DNA from: Novosphingobium sp. 9
Lineage (GTDB): Bacteria; Pseudomonadota; Alphaproteobacteria; Sphingomonadales; Sphingomonadaceae
Length of the DNA stretch: 64,000 nt
Assembly (NCBI RefSeq): GCF_025340265.1
Contig: NZ_CP022707.1
Span: 2,170,501-2,234,500, forward strand
Reading direction: 5' to 3'
Positions 27,486 to 38,300 of the stretch are shown here, piece after piece. Below the pieces are notes generated by a model. That model did not search any database. It had not been told where the DNA came from and was given only the letters and a program-made list of their open reading frames with translations. Position 1 is the first letter of the stretch; each line of letters begins with the position of its first letter. The position numbers were made by a program, and so were the translations under genes.

Positions 27486-28501
27486 CTATTGCTCAAGATA
27501 GTCGTCGATATCCTCTGGATGATGTCGTTCCAGCCACTCGCGTGCCGTGGCGCGGAGCAGCGTATCGTTCCGAACAAGCTGGTCGTAGAGCTCGACGAGC
27601 TGGAACGTGGTCTGGCGCGGTTCGAGCCGATGGGACTGCCGGTGATGCTCGAGCATAGTGTGATATCGCTGACCGCCTGAGATCGTCTCGGCAATCACCG
27701 CGCGACAGTAGGTGCGAATTTCGTCGTGGTTAGCCGGAGTGAGGACCGCCTCCAGCGCTTCGACATTGTAATGCCAAGGATTAGTCTGGAAGTCTGTTTT
27801 CCAGAGTTCGAGGTAGCCCGAGACTCTAAACAGGGCCGCTATCTGAAGATCCCACTCCGGGTGGTTCCGGACGATCTGGTCGACGTCGGTGAAGTTCTCC
27901 ACCGTCGGATCGAGCTTGCGCACCCCATCGAGGATCGCGTTCTGGGCCGCGTGCGTCATCGCGATGGGGTTTGGCCGGGCTCGCCACGCGGCGAGCTCTT
28001 GGGCCGGGACGGTCTCGGTGATGCCCTTGAGCTCGAGGAGGAGCGGACTGCGGCGCAGCTGCTCGGGCGTGCAATAGTCCTCGTCGGCAACTAGCTGCAC
28101 GCCGACGTGGGCGTAGGCGCGGGCGACAAGCCGCGAGCAGAACTGTCGGCGTTCGCGCGGGCGCTTCCCTGGGAGCACCGAGCGGACGGCTTCGCGCACC
28201 GAATAGCGTGTACCCACTTCCGATCGGGCGAAGTTGATGACTTGCTTGAGTCGCTCTGGGTAAGCTGCTCGCGCAGGCGAAATGCATACACACGCTCGAA
28301 TGGCTTGAAGAGCTCGCGCTGGAGATTGCGGGCCTGCACGCCGTCTCCGGTGGAATCGATCACCGAACCGTGCTGTACGCAGATCATTGCGTGGGAGACG
28401 ACGGCTAAGGTCGTGGCGCGAATGCCCTTACCCGCCGCTGACTTGCTGGCGGTGAGAACGATGTCGCCCGGTTGAAGGGCGTCAATATTAATCCGTTTCA
28501 T
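27486..28501 (-). CDS. YiiX-type papain-like peptidase/amidase, apparent frameshift
   Basis: Two frames together encode about 338 residues. The N-terminal domain is of the permuted NlpC/P60 type: ALQPGDIVLTAS, then SHAMICVQHGSVIDSTGDG with the His, then RRQFCSRLVARAYAHVGV with the Cys. The frame breaks near 28262; adding one base joins LREQL to ERLKQVINFARSEVGTRYS. The C-terminal 180 residues (for example WDLQIAALFRVSGYLELWKT) are of unknown kind. It is the last gene of the defence-like operon and could be an effector; that role is inferred. Confidence 0.68.
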
Positions 28502-28547
28502 GTTGTGCTCGACCTGGGCGATGACGGCTTGCAAGCCAGTCGTATGT

Positions 28548-28987
28548 TTAGTTCGCCAAAGAGACAGTCGCGATAGCGCGTACTTCGGCGAGCAGGAGAG
28601 GGGAAAGCCCCAGCGTCTCCAGCGGCCGGGTACGCAGCCGCTGTAACGCACCGGCGGTGTTAGGTCTTTACGGGCGGACATGTCGTTCAGCTTCATGGCG
28701 GTTACACGCGACAAGCCCAGCGAGATAAAGCTGATCATCGTTTTGTCGGATGCGCCGATCTCCAGATAAAGGGGCAAAGACGGAATGCTCGAGACCATGT
28801 CCAACAACCCCGCGCTGTCGAGGGTGTAGACAACAAGGGCACTATAGCAACCAAACAGTCGAACGGCTTGGAAACGGGTGTCGCCCTCAATCAAATCGAG
28901 GGTGTTTCTAATCGCCGTCCGGACAGCTTTCGACGCATTTCGCGAAATCTGCTCGTCGATTATCTGAGGAAGCGGTAGGCCGAGCAT
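28548..28987 (-). CDS. ORF resembling a DEAD/DEAH helicase C-terminus, apparent frameshift
   Basis: About 146 residues from the ATG at 28987; the frame is open upstream to a TAG near 29035 (LNPAASLERWMLGLP), so the true start may be earlier. PLYLEIGASDKTMISFISLG with LSRVTAMKLNDM resembles the last part of some superfamily II helicases. The frame breaks near 28650; one extra G gives LQRLRTRPLETLGLSPLLLA and a natural stop at 28548. No helicase motor motifs are present, so it is a stand-alone domain or a remnant. It starts 27 bp after the ATPase stop. Confidence 0.5.
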
Positions 28988-29013
28988 CCAGCGTTCGAGA
29001 GAGGCGGCTGGGT

Positions 29014-31053
29014 TCAGGCCTCGTCTCTAATCCGATCAATGATACGGCCGCCGAACTCAATGAGCTTGTGATCAACGTTCGCAACGAACCTGCGGACACT
29101 TTCCAGATCCTCGCTCGTGGCGATCAGAATCTGCTTGCCCGTCGACGCGATCCGGCCGGCCTCGGAAATCAGCCCGGCGACGCTCGCCGACGCAGCCTCC
29201 TGCTGTCGCGGCTCGTCGAAGACGACCAGGCCCGGGTGGTTGGTATCCCCAACCTTAGCTACGTCGAGCAGACCAAGCTGATACGCCCACTTCAGACGGA
29301 TGCTGTCGCTGGCCGAAAGCTCGAAGCCGATCTCGAAGCCCTCCTTTTCGGGGCGATATGTGTCCTTGGAGACCGTGAGATCGGCAGCCCCGAAGGTGTT
29401 GAAGCCATATCGGACGAGCTGACGCCGGATCGACCCTTGGAGCGCATCGATCTTGACGACGTCGGCCGCGCTTAGGCGCTCGGCGGGGAGCTGCTTCGTC
29501 TCGGCCTGCAGGCTGGCCCAGCGCACGACCTGTTCGGCGAGACCGTTGATCTGCTCGGCGAAGCGCGCATCGATGTCCCTAAGCTGGATGAGATTCTGCT
29601 CAATGCGGAGCCGCTCCTCGATGAACGAGGCGGATGCCGCATGTGACGGCGCAATTAGGTCCGAGCGCAGAGCGCGCAGACGGGAAGTCTGCCGACGGAG
29701 TTCCTCGCCGGTCGTGACGAGCTCGAGGTCAAGATCGCGGATGATCGCCACAGACCGATCGGCGATACGCTTGAACGCCTTCCTCTGCGCGTCGACGTAT
29801 TCGATGTTGTCCTCGAGTGACATCACGGCATCGAGAGTGCCTTGCGGCAGAAGCGCGTCATCAATGGCCTGCTCACACGTAGGACAGTGGTTCGGGTCAA
29901 GTTCCCGCGCGAGGGTGGAGCCGAACTTCTGCAGCTTAAGCGCATCCTTGTTCTTCTTCAGATCTTCTTCGAGTTGAATGAGGCGCTGGGCGGTTGAGGC
30001 CTGTTGGATCAGTTCGGTCTGGCGCGCACGGAAGATCGTTGCCCGCTCGGCGTTGATCATTTGGATCTCAGCTGCGAGCTCGTCGGCTTCTGCGGCTGCA
30101 CCTTCGGCGACCGTCTCGACCTCGGGGATGTGCTGTTCCTCGAGCGCGGTCAGTTCAGCCGCCAGTTCCGCAATGCGGTTGGGTAGCCGGCGCCAGCCGT
30201 CCTTGGTGGAGACCTCAAGATAAGCGTTGCGAACGTCCGCCTCGATTGCGGCCGGGGCGGCGGGAAGTGCGACCACACGCAGTCCCGAAGCCGTGGCGAG
30301 CGCCGTGGCCGCCTCGACCGCCTTGGCCCACTCCGTGCGGGCGGCAGCGGCACGAAGCTCGAGGTCCTGCCGTCGCAGCTCGTTCTCGTGGGTATCGAAA
30401 TCCATCAGGAACTCGACCGCCCGCTTGTGCACCTCGCGAATCCGGAACTGCGTCGGAATGGCGCCGGGTATCGTGGTCCAGCCTACCTTTTGCTCGACGA
30501 AGAACAGAGGGAAGACGGTCTCGACGTACAAAGGGCAGTCGCTACCGTCGTAGCGCTTCACCACCGGAAGATCCCAGTCCAGAAACCCGGCGAGCTTGCG
30601 ATGGAAGCCAGCTTCCCGCTGAGCCGCGCCGGGATCCAGCACGAAATAGTCTCCGCGCCGATATTCGCCCGGCCCCTGTGAGAGTTCCGGTCCCTCAACG
30701 ACGGACACCAGCTTCCGGTCGGACTGCGAGACGACGTTGCGGCGAACGGTCATATGCTCGCCGCGAGCGTTCACGATCTCGACTGCGACGTAGGATTCGA
30801 GGACATCGGCGCGCACTCCGGTGCTCGGATCCTCGACATAGTCGCGCATCGCGTAGGATAGCGGAATCTCGCGCTTAGGACTCAGCATCTGCTCGAGACC
30901 GAGAGCGTAGAGGAAGGCGTGCAGCAGTGTGGATTTGCCCGAGGTGTTCGGCGCGTAGAGGATCGTAAGCTTGGATCCAAGCGAAGCGTCCGTGCCGTAG
31001 AGGCCGGCGGTGGTCTGCACGCGGAGCCTGATATGGCTGATCCTGAGCGACAT
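29014..31053 (-). CDS. SMC/Rad50-like ABC ATPase of a three-component system
   Basis: A 679-residue ATPase. The N-terminus has KLTILYAPNTSGKSTLLHAF, an atypical Walker A (residues about 34-42). A long coiled coil is broken by a zinc hook NHCPTCEQA near residue 388. The C-terminus (about 540-679) resembles DUF3732, with LVVFDEPRQQEAASASVAGL as Walker B and IASTGKQILIATSEDLE. Such ATPases occur in ABC-three-component conflict systems, where they are thought to sense nucleic acid and trigger effectors. It overlaps the end of the middle-component gene, so the two are coupled. Confidence 0.8.
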   Translation of the reverse strand: MSLRISHIRLRVQTTAGLYGTDASLGSKLTILYAPNTSGKSTLLHAFLYALGLEQMLSPKREIPLSYAMRDYVEDPSTGVRADVLESYVAVEIVNARGEHMTVRRNVVSQSDRKLVSVVEGPELSQGPGEYRRGDYFVLDPGAAQREAGFHRKLAGFLDWDLPVVKRYDGSDCPLYVETVFPLFFVEQKVGWTTIPGAIPTQFRIREVHKRAVEFLMDFDTHENELRRQDLELRAAAARTEWAKAVEAATALATASGLRVVALPAAPAAIEADVRNAYLEVSTKDGWRRLPNRIAELAAELTALEEQHIPEVETVAEGAAAEADELAAEIQMINAERATIFRARQTELIQQASTAQRLIQLEEDLKKNKDALKLQKFGSTLARELDPNHCPTCEQAIDDALLPQGTLDAVMSLEDNIEYVDAQRKAFKRIADRSVAIIRDLDLELVTTGEELRRQTSRLRALRSDLIAPSHAASASFIEERLRIEQNLIQLRDIDARFAEQINGLAEQVVRWASLQAETKQLPAERLSAADVVKIDALQGSIRRQLVRYGFNTFGAADLTVSKDTYRPEKEGFEIGFELSASDSIRLKWAYQLGLLDVAKVGDTNHPGLVVFDEPRQQEAASASVAGLISEAGRIASTGKQILIATSEDLESVRRFVANVDHKLIEFGGRIIDRIRDEA

Positions 31054-31532
31054 CAGAACGACTCCATCTTCATAATGCTTTCGACAACCTTTTCGGTAAC
31101 CAGCTTGCCCACTTCGTCGAGGAAGGCCGTCTCTTCGGCGAGCAGGCCCGCCTTGCGGATCGCCTCGGCTGCGGCCTTGCCTTGGCCGCTGAGCGCGAGT
31201 GCCTTGCCGTCTCGTACCTCGACGAGTCCGTTAGCCTTGGCGAAGGCTGCCGCCCGATTGACCCAAGGTTCGATCCGGACCGCGAGTTCGATCGGATCGC
31301 GCTTTCGTGCGAGCACTTCGCGCGTTTTGTCGCGAAGGTCACCGGTACGGCTGAGATGGGCGAGAAAATGCACCTTTTGTATCGAGCAGCGCTGTCCGCG
31401 CGCCGACGCCAGGACCATGATGAGGAGCGACTGCCCCCACCCCAAGCGCAGGTCTCCAGGGATCGGCGCAGGTCGCGCCGTCACGGTGAAGTCGCCTGTC
31501 AGGACCGAGCGGAACGTCTTGATATCGGCCAT
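31053..31532 (-). CDS. middle component of ABC three-component system
   Basis: A 159-residue helical protein with the sequence SLLIMVLASARGQRCSIQKV, HFLAHLSRTGDLRDK and EPWVNRAAAFAKANGLVEVR, ending in LVTEKVVESIMKM. The winged-helix-like pattern, its size and its place between nuclease-like and ATPase genes fit the middle components of ABC-3C systems, which may link the ATPase to the effector. It starts 2 bp after the upstream stop and overlaps the ATPase start. Family assignment rests mainly on context. Confidence 0.65.
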   Translation of the reverse strand: MADIKTFRSVLTGDFTVTARPAPIPGDLRLGWGQSLLIMVLASARGQRCSIQKVHFLAHLSRTGDLRDKTREVLARKRDPIELAVRIEPWVNRAAAFAKANGLVEVRDGKALALSGQGKAAAEAIRKAGLLAEETAFLDEVGKLVTEKVVESIMKMESF

Positions 31533-31533
31533 G

Positions 31534-32586
31534 TCAGTCGAGCTTCAGTGGACAGCGCATGAGCCAGTCGCTCACGGAGCCGAAGGCAATGGTCTCAGCT
31601 GTCCCATGATCGAGGTTTGGCACCGAGGTGAGGATGCTGGCCTTCAGCGCGTCGATCTCAACTTCTAGCCGGTCGCCACCGCTTCCACCCTTGGAACCAA
31701 GCCGGAGCCGCCGGAGGCGTTCGGCGACGAGCCTGGTAACCTGCTCGAAAGCCTCGGGCGCCATGTTGCGAAGCTGCGACACCATGATCTGAGATTCCAT
31801 GAAGACGCGGAGCGCATCGTCGATAGCCTCGTCCAGCTCGCCCAGATGCTCGAAGCGGGGTTCGAGCTTGCGCCGAAGGTTTTCGGTCAGGTTCCGGTTG
31901 CCGTCGGCCAGTTCTGCGACGTCCTCGCTGGTCGGTCCGACGATCTCGGGGCGGATGCGGTTGCGAAGCTGGACGCGCCGGTCCCAAGACGCATCGTCGA
32001 AATCCTCCTTGTCGTGTACGAGGATTTGAAAGTCCTCATCAACATACGTGAGCTTCTTTGCGATTACGTCTGCGGTCTTTTTGAGCGCGTGTTGGACGAC
32101 GTCCTTGCTGTCGTTGAGCGGAACCGCAAGGATCCAGCGCTTGATTTGATAGCCGGCGAACATCTCCGCAGCCCCCTTCGAGACGTCGCAGAACTTGCTT
32201 ATGTCGGTGGTGATCTTCGACTTCTGCTTGGTCGCCCGCTCCGCCACGCCGACGGGCTCGTCTACCGCGTAGCATTGGTACACGACGCGCTTGTTCAGAC
32301 AGAAGTAGTCAAGCCCGCAGTCGCCCTTATGCTTCGCTGGGACCTTCTGGACATTCTCATGCCCGTACTGATCCTGGAGAAGACGGAGGACGTGAGCCTC
32401 CCATTCCTTTCCGTCCCAAGCCTCTATGTCCACGATCACCCGCGCTTGCTCATCCTGTCGACGAAGGCTCTTCCCGGGTCTCCGCATGTCGCGCGGCTGC
32501 AGGAATTGCTGAACTAGAAGTGCCCCCACCCGACGTTGTAAGTTAAATTTCTTATTTGGCAATTTCCATTGCTCTTGGAGTGACAT
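31534..32586 (-). CDS. restriction-endonuclease-like protein of the ABC three-component system
   Basis: Up to 382 residues if read from 32682; ATG at 32586 or 32487 is more plausible, and neither has a clear ribosome site. DIEAWDGKEWEAHVLRLLQD and GDCGLDYFC followed by VVYQCYAVDEP have the spacing of a PD-(D/E)xK fold (Asp, then a Gln/Cys-x-Tyr strand where E/QxK is usual, so an active site is not certain). The C-terminal half is helical (LRNMAPEAFEQVTRLVAERL) and probably binds partners. First gene of the operon; likely recognition or effector subunit. Confidence 0.6.
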   Translation of the reverse strand: MSLQEQWKLPNKKFNLQRRVGALLVQQFLQPRDMRRPGKSLRRQDEQARVIVDIEAWDGKEWEAHVLRLLQDQYGHENVQKVPAKHKGDCGLDYFCLNKRVVYQCYAVDEPVGVAERATKQKSKITTDISKFCDVSKGAAEMFAGYQIKRWILAVPLNDSKDVVQHALKKTADVIAKKLTYVDEDFQILVHDKEDFDDASWDRRVQLRNRIRPEIVGPTSEDVAELADGNRNLTENLRRKLEPRFEHLGELDEAIDDALRVFMESQIMVSQLRNMAPEAFEQVTRLVAERLRRLRLGSKGGSGGDRLEVEIDALKASILTSVPNLDHGTAETIAFGSVSDWLMRCPLKLD

Positions 32587-33318
32587 CCGATTTCGTACGA
32601 AATCGATTAATAACACGCCTCGACGGCGGCATGCCGTCTTCTCGAACCTGCGCCCACGACCGTCGCGAGAATCGCTGAACACGGAACATAGCAGGAATCA
32701 TCAGGAGATATTCCCTATTTGTTCCATATGGCCTAGCGCTGTCGCACCGGTGAATTGATATCGATGGAGCAATGGGATTGGAGCGTGATCTCCAGTTGCG
32801 TGCCGCCGCGCAAGCGATTTACGAGGACTGCTATCTGAGGGAGGACTGGGGGCCAGTCGGGCGGGATAAGGCCGAGACGTTCGGTACGGTCCATTGTCGC
32901 CAAGCGATCGGCGCCGCGCAAAAGGCGCGCGCTCTGTTGGCACATCAGCCAGCGCAGTCCACGAATGATTTGCCGAGCCGCGCACCTTTAGCGGCGACCT
33001 TTAGCTATTCAGGATCGTCCGCACGAACCGGTCGGCCCCTAAACAGCCAGACTTCCCCTCTCAGGAAGGCGAGAGCCTATGCGGGCGAACGTCGGATTCT
33101 GGAATGACCGGACGTTCAAGCTACCAAGCCGGTTCGGCCGCTTTGTCACAGACCAAATCTTTCCACCATGGCTTAAGCACAATGAACGACCGGCAGGAAT
33201 GGATCACGGAAATCTGGTTCGCGGACGTCAGGAATCAAGGCGGCATCGTACCTGCCTGAGCTGATTTATGGATGCATGTGACTTGCTTCGCGCCGGCAGG
33301 TAAAAGTAGAATCAGTGG
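32587..33318. other. gene-poor stretch between defence operon and GIY-YIG gene
   Basis: About 730 bp. It should hold divergent promoters. Open frames on both strands at 32733-33107 look partly coding (minus strand: GLIPPDWPPVLPQIAVLVNR) but have no family and no start context; this may be a remnant. I see no tRNA, array or strong hairpin. Confidence 0.4.
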
Positions 33319-34269
33319 ATGGCCGAAAAACTACCTGATAAAAAACCGAAGCGCGATCCCGCCCATCTGTTCGGCGGCAAGCGGTTCGACGTTGAACACG
33401 CTCTCAACATGTACGCGACGAGCTTCGTGCTCATGCCTGCCTTTGGAATCTACGAGGAGAAGATCGTGGCGGCGTTCAAGCCGCATCTCGCGAAATGCCA
33501 CATCTACGTCATCGGTACTATGCCGGCGATAGAGACCGTCGATCAGCGCCTTGAGGATGGACGGCTTGTCATCGGTCTCCTCGTTGCCGGCAAACGCCAT
33601 GAACTCGCTTGGCCGATGCCTGACGGCGTCGAGCTGGTCGAGACCGAGCGGGGGTGGTTCATCAAGAACGGTGATGGCTACTGGGCACCCTCTGACGAAG
33701 AGATGGCGCGACGGCTGAACGATGAACAAGATGCGATCGGCTTCGACGTCCTCTACATTGGTCAGGCTTATGGCAAGGACGGGTCGCGCAACGCCCTCGA
33801 CCGGCTGCTCAAGCACGAGACCCTGCAGCGGATCTCGGTCAAGGGCGTGCCGCCTGATCGCCGGCTCACGCTGCTCATGCTCGAGATCGAACCGGGCAAT
33901 CGCATGATCACCTTCATGAACCCGTGGGCCGAGAATAAGGAGGACGGAAGCGCCCGCATTTCGGCGGGCCTGGATAAGTTGTTCGGGACTTCCGACGCCG
34001 AGCGCGTGACCCTCTACGAAGCGTCGCTAATCCGGTACTTCCAACCACCGTTCAACAAGGAGTTCAAGGAGAGCTTCCCGTCGACCAACCTGAAGGTGCT
34101 GGCGGACTGCTACGACAAGGATTTCTCCGCCTTGATCTCGGAGATTTGCATCGACGAACTGCCGTTCAAAATGACCTCGGACGCCGCTCAGCCGTCCCAG
34201 TACCACACCGCAAAATTTGACCTTCACAAGGATGAGGCGCGTCAGGTGTTCTTCGGAAAGAAAACATAA
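33319..34269 (+). CDS. GIY-YIG nuclease-like protein
   Basis: A 316-residue protein. The central part carries DVLYIGQAYGKDG (the YIG strand, about 143-155), then ALDRLLKHETLQRI with the usual Arg and His, and LYEASLIRYFQPPFN with the metal-binding Glu near 234, the three landmarks of a GIY-YIG nuclease domain. The N-terminal 130 residues have no family that I know. It faces away from the three-component operon and could be part of the same defence locus. Start at the ATG 33319; no strong ribosome site. Confidence 0.65.
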   Translation: MAEKLPDKKPKRDPAHLFGGKRFDVEHALNMYATSFVLMPAFGIYEEKIVAAFKPHLAKCHIYVIGTMPAIETVDQRLEDGRLVIGLLVAGKRHELAWPMPDGVELVETERGWFIKNGDGYWAPSDEEMARRLNDEQDAIGFDVLYIGQAYGKDGSRNALDRLLKHETLQRISVKGVPPDRRLTLLMLEIEPGNRMITFMNPWAENKEDGSARISAGLDKLFGTSDAERVTLYEASLIRYFQPPFNKEFKESFPSTNLKVLADCYDKDFSALISEICIDELPFKMTSDAAQPSQYHTAKFDLHKDEARQVFFGKKT

Positions 34270-34579
34270 CGGCACTGAGGCCGTCGGTAAGCCGCTCGGG
34301 GCGGATGAATGTACGACGGGTTTTAGGACGAGCTTGGGGTGCTGCGAACGTCGGCTATGTTGGCGGCAACCGACGCCGGCTCCCTAAGCCTGCAATGTCC
34401 GTTATCTTGGTGTCATCGCTCCGAAGCCGACCGTCGCGAGTGTCCCAGAGCTTGCCATGATAGGGATGGTCATCGACGTTTTTGAAATCCTGGTTCCGAG
34501 AAGAGCAGTGAGCCAGCATACAGCGTGGATGGGCCGCGACGCGTTCGAGCATCAATCAATCCCACACGCTGCCGACCGC
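34270..34579. other. intergenic region
   Basis: About 310 bp between the GIY-YIG gene and the convergent DUF6118-like gene. A minus-strand frame (34355-34555) reads NVDDHPYHGKLWDTRDGRLR, possibly a remnant, but without support. Nothing else seen. Confidence 0.35.
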
Positions 34580-35218
34580 TCAATCCTTCGACTTGGCTTT
34601 CCGATGCACGCTGCGGGCCTCGCCAGCCTTATCGGGCAACACCGGCACAGATGTTGGCGACAGTGCCGGCAGCACCCCCGGCATCGTCCTCCCCAAGGTA
34701 CGCGCCGCCATCCATTCGGGCACATGCCATGAAGCGGGCAGCGAGCGCGCGACGGCGCCGGGCAGGAAAGACCACAGAACGATCCCTGCCAGCAGCCCGG
34801 CGATGCCGGCTTGAACGAGGCGCAGATGCTGACGATCGGCAGCTTGCCCACGCTGGACGATGGAGTTGATGGCGCCCACCGACTTATGGATCGAGACACG
34901 CGCCGTCTCCAGCAAGCGCTCATCATCGGCACGCGCCGCTTGGGCAGCCGTCACGATTTCCTTCGTCAGGACCGCAGGGGTCAGCTTGAGCGAGGGGCTC
35001 TGCTCGATCCCTGCAAGCCGGTCGCAACTGTCTTCGATCACCTCCTTGAGCTCATCGAAATCCGCGCGGTAATCCGGGATCTTCTCGCGCGCGGCCGTGA
35101 GGCCCGCCACGGCATTGTGCAGCAGGCTGAGTTCATGGCGCAGAGCCTCGAAAGCTTCGGCGGGGCTCGCGGCGGATTCAGGGGCGATGTCGGCGCCGGG
35201 GTCTGGGGATGAGGTCAT
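34580..35218 (-). CDS. DUF6118-like membrane protein downstream of traA
   Basis: A protein of about 212 residues from the ATG at 35218. After a disordered start (SSPDPGADIAPESA), a coiled coil (FEALRHELSLLHNAVAGLTA, FDELKEVIEDSCDRL) leads to one membrane helix (VQAGIAGLLAGIVLWSFLPG) and a segment with WHVPEWMAARTLG. This matches the DUF6118 proteins that follow TraA-type relaxases in sphingomonad elements. Role unknown; the helix and coiled coil suggest a mating or partner-binding accessory. Confidence 0.7.
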   Translation of the reverse strand: MTSSPDPGADIAPESAASPAEAFEALRHELSLLHNAVAGLTAAREKIPDYRADFDELKEVIEDSCDRLAGIEQSPSLKLTPAVLTKEIVTAAQAARADDERLLETARVSIHKSVGAINSIVQRGQAADRQHLRLVQAGIAGLLAGIVLWSFLPGAVARSLPASWHVPEWMAARTLGRTMPGVLPALSPTSVPVLPDKAGEARSVHRKAKSKD

Positions 35219-35395
35219 GGGCGCAAGGCTATGCCTGCCGCGCACCACGGCGCCAGAGGCTGGGATGTCCGGACAGATCCTGAGAATTGCGCGCTGCACG
35301 ATTCTGTCTCGCGGCGCCTCACGTTTGCCGGTGCCGAGAGGAAGCAGGTGGCTCTCGTTGCGCCGCGACTCGCAGATCGCAGCACGTCGGCACCC

Positions 35396-38300
35396 CTACA
35401 ATCCAAGCCCCTGCCCCGTCCCAGCCCCAGGCTGCTCGCGAGGTCTGCGCCGAGCGAACGCCCGGTGGTGAACCTGATGCCGAGTTGCTGCTTGCGCTGG
35501 GCCAGCACCGATTCGAGCTGAGGATCGCGATGGAGGTTGTTGGCAAGGTCTGCCATCACGGCCCGGGTTTCCCGGCGGGCGCTCATATGGCCTGCCACAT
35601 ACTGCTGCTCACTCTTCGTCCTGAGCGCTGTCCAGTTGGCAACGAACCGGTCGGCACGCAGTTCGGGATCGGTGCGCAGTTGCGTCTCCAGCTGCAGCGC
35701 ACGCACCGCCCGGTTGATCCGTCCCTGCGCCGCTTCATGGGCCAGCTCGGGCTCCTTCACATAGGCCTTCTCGGCATCGTGTGCGCCGTAGGGGCGCACC
35801 GCCTCGAAGTGGGTGCGCGAGGCTTCGAGTTCAGACCATTGCTCCGGGCTTGCCCGCTGCCCGGCCTCGCGGACCTCGAAGACGGCAGCAACGGCGCGGG
35901 CATGGCGCTTCAAGGCATCGGTCCGCTCTTCACGCAACTGCACGGCACGTGCCTCGGCTTGCGCCTCTGCCGAGAGTTGCGGCGCCGATGCCAGGGCCGG
36001 ATTGGGCCCCGGCTCCAGCGTGCGCCGCACATGATCGGGGAGCTTCAGGTCCAGACCATCGAAGCGCCCTTTGCGCGGGGCCCCGGTATCCGGCGTCCTA
36101 GCCTCCGGCTCTCGCTCTGTCGGCGGCTTTCGCTTGGCCGGTGGCGCATGGAGGGGGCCTGCCTTGCCCGGATCGATGAGCGGACCACTGGGCAACCGTA
36201 GCCCATCGAAGCGGCTGCGGGGTGTACGGCCCGCCGGTTCGACCTGCCGAACGTGTGCCTCCTCCTCTGGCGTCTTGCCATAATCCGTCGCCATGTCCTT
36301 GCCGCGATCCCGGCTGAGCGCGCGCGCAAGCCTGGTGTGATCGGCAAAGTCATCCTCCCCATAATGCAGCTCGACCCCGGCCCGGTGCCGGGTCAAGGCC
36401 ACATAGGCACCGTGACGATCGAGACCTGGCGTTGCCAGGACATGGACCCGGTCGACGGTCATGCCCTGTGCCTTGTGAAGGGTGGCGGCATAGCCGTGAT
36501 CGAGCCGGTCATAGTCCTTGAGGTCGAAGGCAACGGAAGTCCCATCGTCGAGCGTCACGCCCATGGCCCGTGCATTGACGCTGCGAACAGTGCCGAGCGT
36601 TCCATTCTTCACGCCCAGACTGCGCTCGTTCTTCAGGAACATCACCCGGTCTCCCGTGGCAAAGTCGCGGGTGCCGCGCTCGACCTGCACGCGCACGTCT
36701 TCGCCCAGATCGCCGGCCTCGCGAAGACGCTGGCGGGCCTCCTCGTTCAGGACCTGCACTTCGTCATTCGTATGGGTCAGAATGATCCGGCTCGTATCCG
36801 GACTGGCCTGCCGATCGCTGTCCCAGCGATCGATGAGTTTCTGGCGGGCGATCTCGCGCGTGGAGGCGGCATGGACATGGCCTGCTTCCTCGTAAGCGGC
36901 GAGCGCCTCGCCGGTGCGCCCGGTGGCAAGCTGACGCGTCGCCTCGCGCTGCCAGTCCTCGACCTGGCGGCGCACCTGGGTGATCTCGATCGCGCCGTGG
37001 CGCTCGGCGATGGCGCGGAAGGCGGCGCCCGCCTCGATCGCCTGGAGCTGCTGGGGATCGCCGACAAGCACGACCTTGGCGCGGCGGCGCTCGGCTTCGG
37101 CGAGTACCCGCTCCATCTGGCGAGTGCCGATCATCCCGGCCTCGTCGATGACGAGGACAGACTTGTCGCTCAGCAGCTCGCGCCCCTGTCCCCACTGGTG
37201 CTCGAGCCCGGCGATGGTGCGACTGGCAATCCCCGAACCACTCTCGAGGCTCTCGGCGGCAATGCCGGAAAGCGCAATGCCGCGCACTTCGTAGCCCCCC
37301 TGCTCCCAGGCGTCCCGGGCCACGCCCAGCATCGCGCTCTTGCCGGTCCCGGCATAGCCGATGACACTGGCAAGGCCCCTGGCGCCGGTAACATGCTCGA
37401 GGGCGCCGCGCTGCTCGGGCGAGAGAACAAGCCCGCGGGTCTCGGCGCGGGTGATAGCGCCCTCGATATGCCGCTCGGGCACGCCGTGGCGGCGCGCGGC
37501 ATCGAGATGTACGGTGGCCTTGGTCAGCCGCTGCTCGGTCTCGAGCATGGCGCGTGATGTGAAGCGATGCTCGCCGCGTCCGTCCTTGCCCAGGGCGACA
37601 AGTTCGGGCGAGGCCTTGATGACGGCCATGACCTGATCGAACTGTTCCTTGCCCTCGCTGTGCCGGTGGACGAACTTTGCCAGATCCCGCGTGGTGAAAG
37701 TCGCCTGGCAATGGGTGATCGCCTCGAGTGCTATGCCCGGTTGCGCCAGGATTTTCTCGCCATTGGCCCTGGCGATGGCATGGTGTTCCTCGAGCCGCTC
37801 GCTCTCCAGGCCTTGGCCTGCCATGCGACCGGCAGCAGGGCCAATCTTGTGCTGGGGTTCCAGATCGATCCCCTGCGCTTCGAGCGAGCGGTGATCGATG
37901 CGCGCCGCGATATCGAGTTCGGCAAGCCGCGCATTCACATGATTGGCCCAGGCCTCGCGCCAGTGGGTGAGCAGGTCGGTGCGGTTCCAGTCGCGCACCT
38001 TGGCGCCGAAGCCTTCTTCGGTGACCTCGCGCAAGCCCAGCATCACATGGGCATGGGGCCTGGGACTGCCATCGGCGCCGATGTCCCAATGGACGTTGAG
38101 ATCGGCGACCATGCCGCGCGCGACGAACTCGCGGGTTACGAAGTCGCGGGCCAGGGCAATGCCCTCGGCCTGCGTCATCTCCTGCGGGATGGCAAACTCA
38201 ACTTCGCGGGCGAGCTGCGCGTCCTTGCGCTTCTCGGCCGCTTCGACGTCGTTCCACAGCCGTTCGCGATCGTGCCAGGCGTCAGGGGCACTCTCAGGCA

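Noticed and set aside
36253..37557. Plus-strand frame opposite traA helicase region
   Set aside because: Antisense shadow; traA has clear relaxase and helicase motifs.
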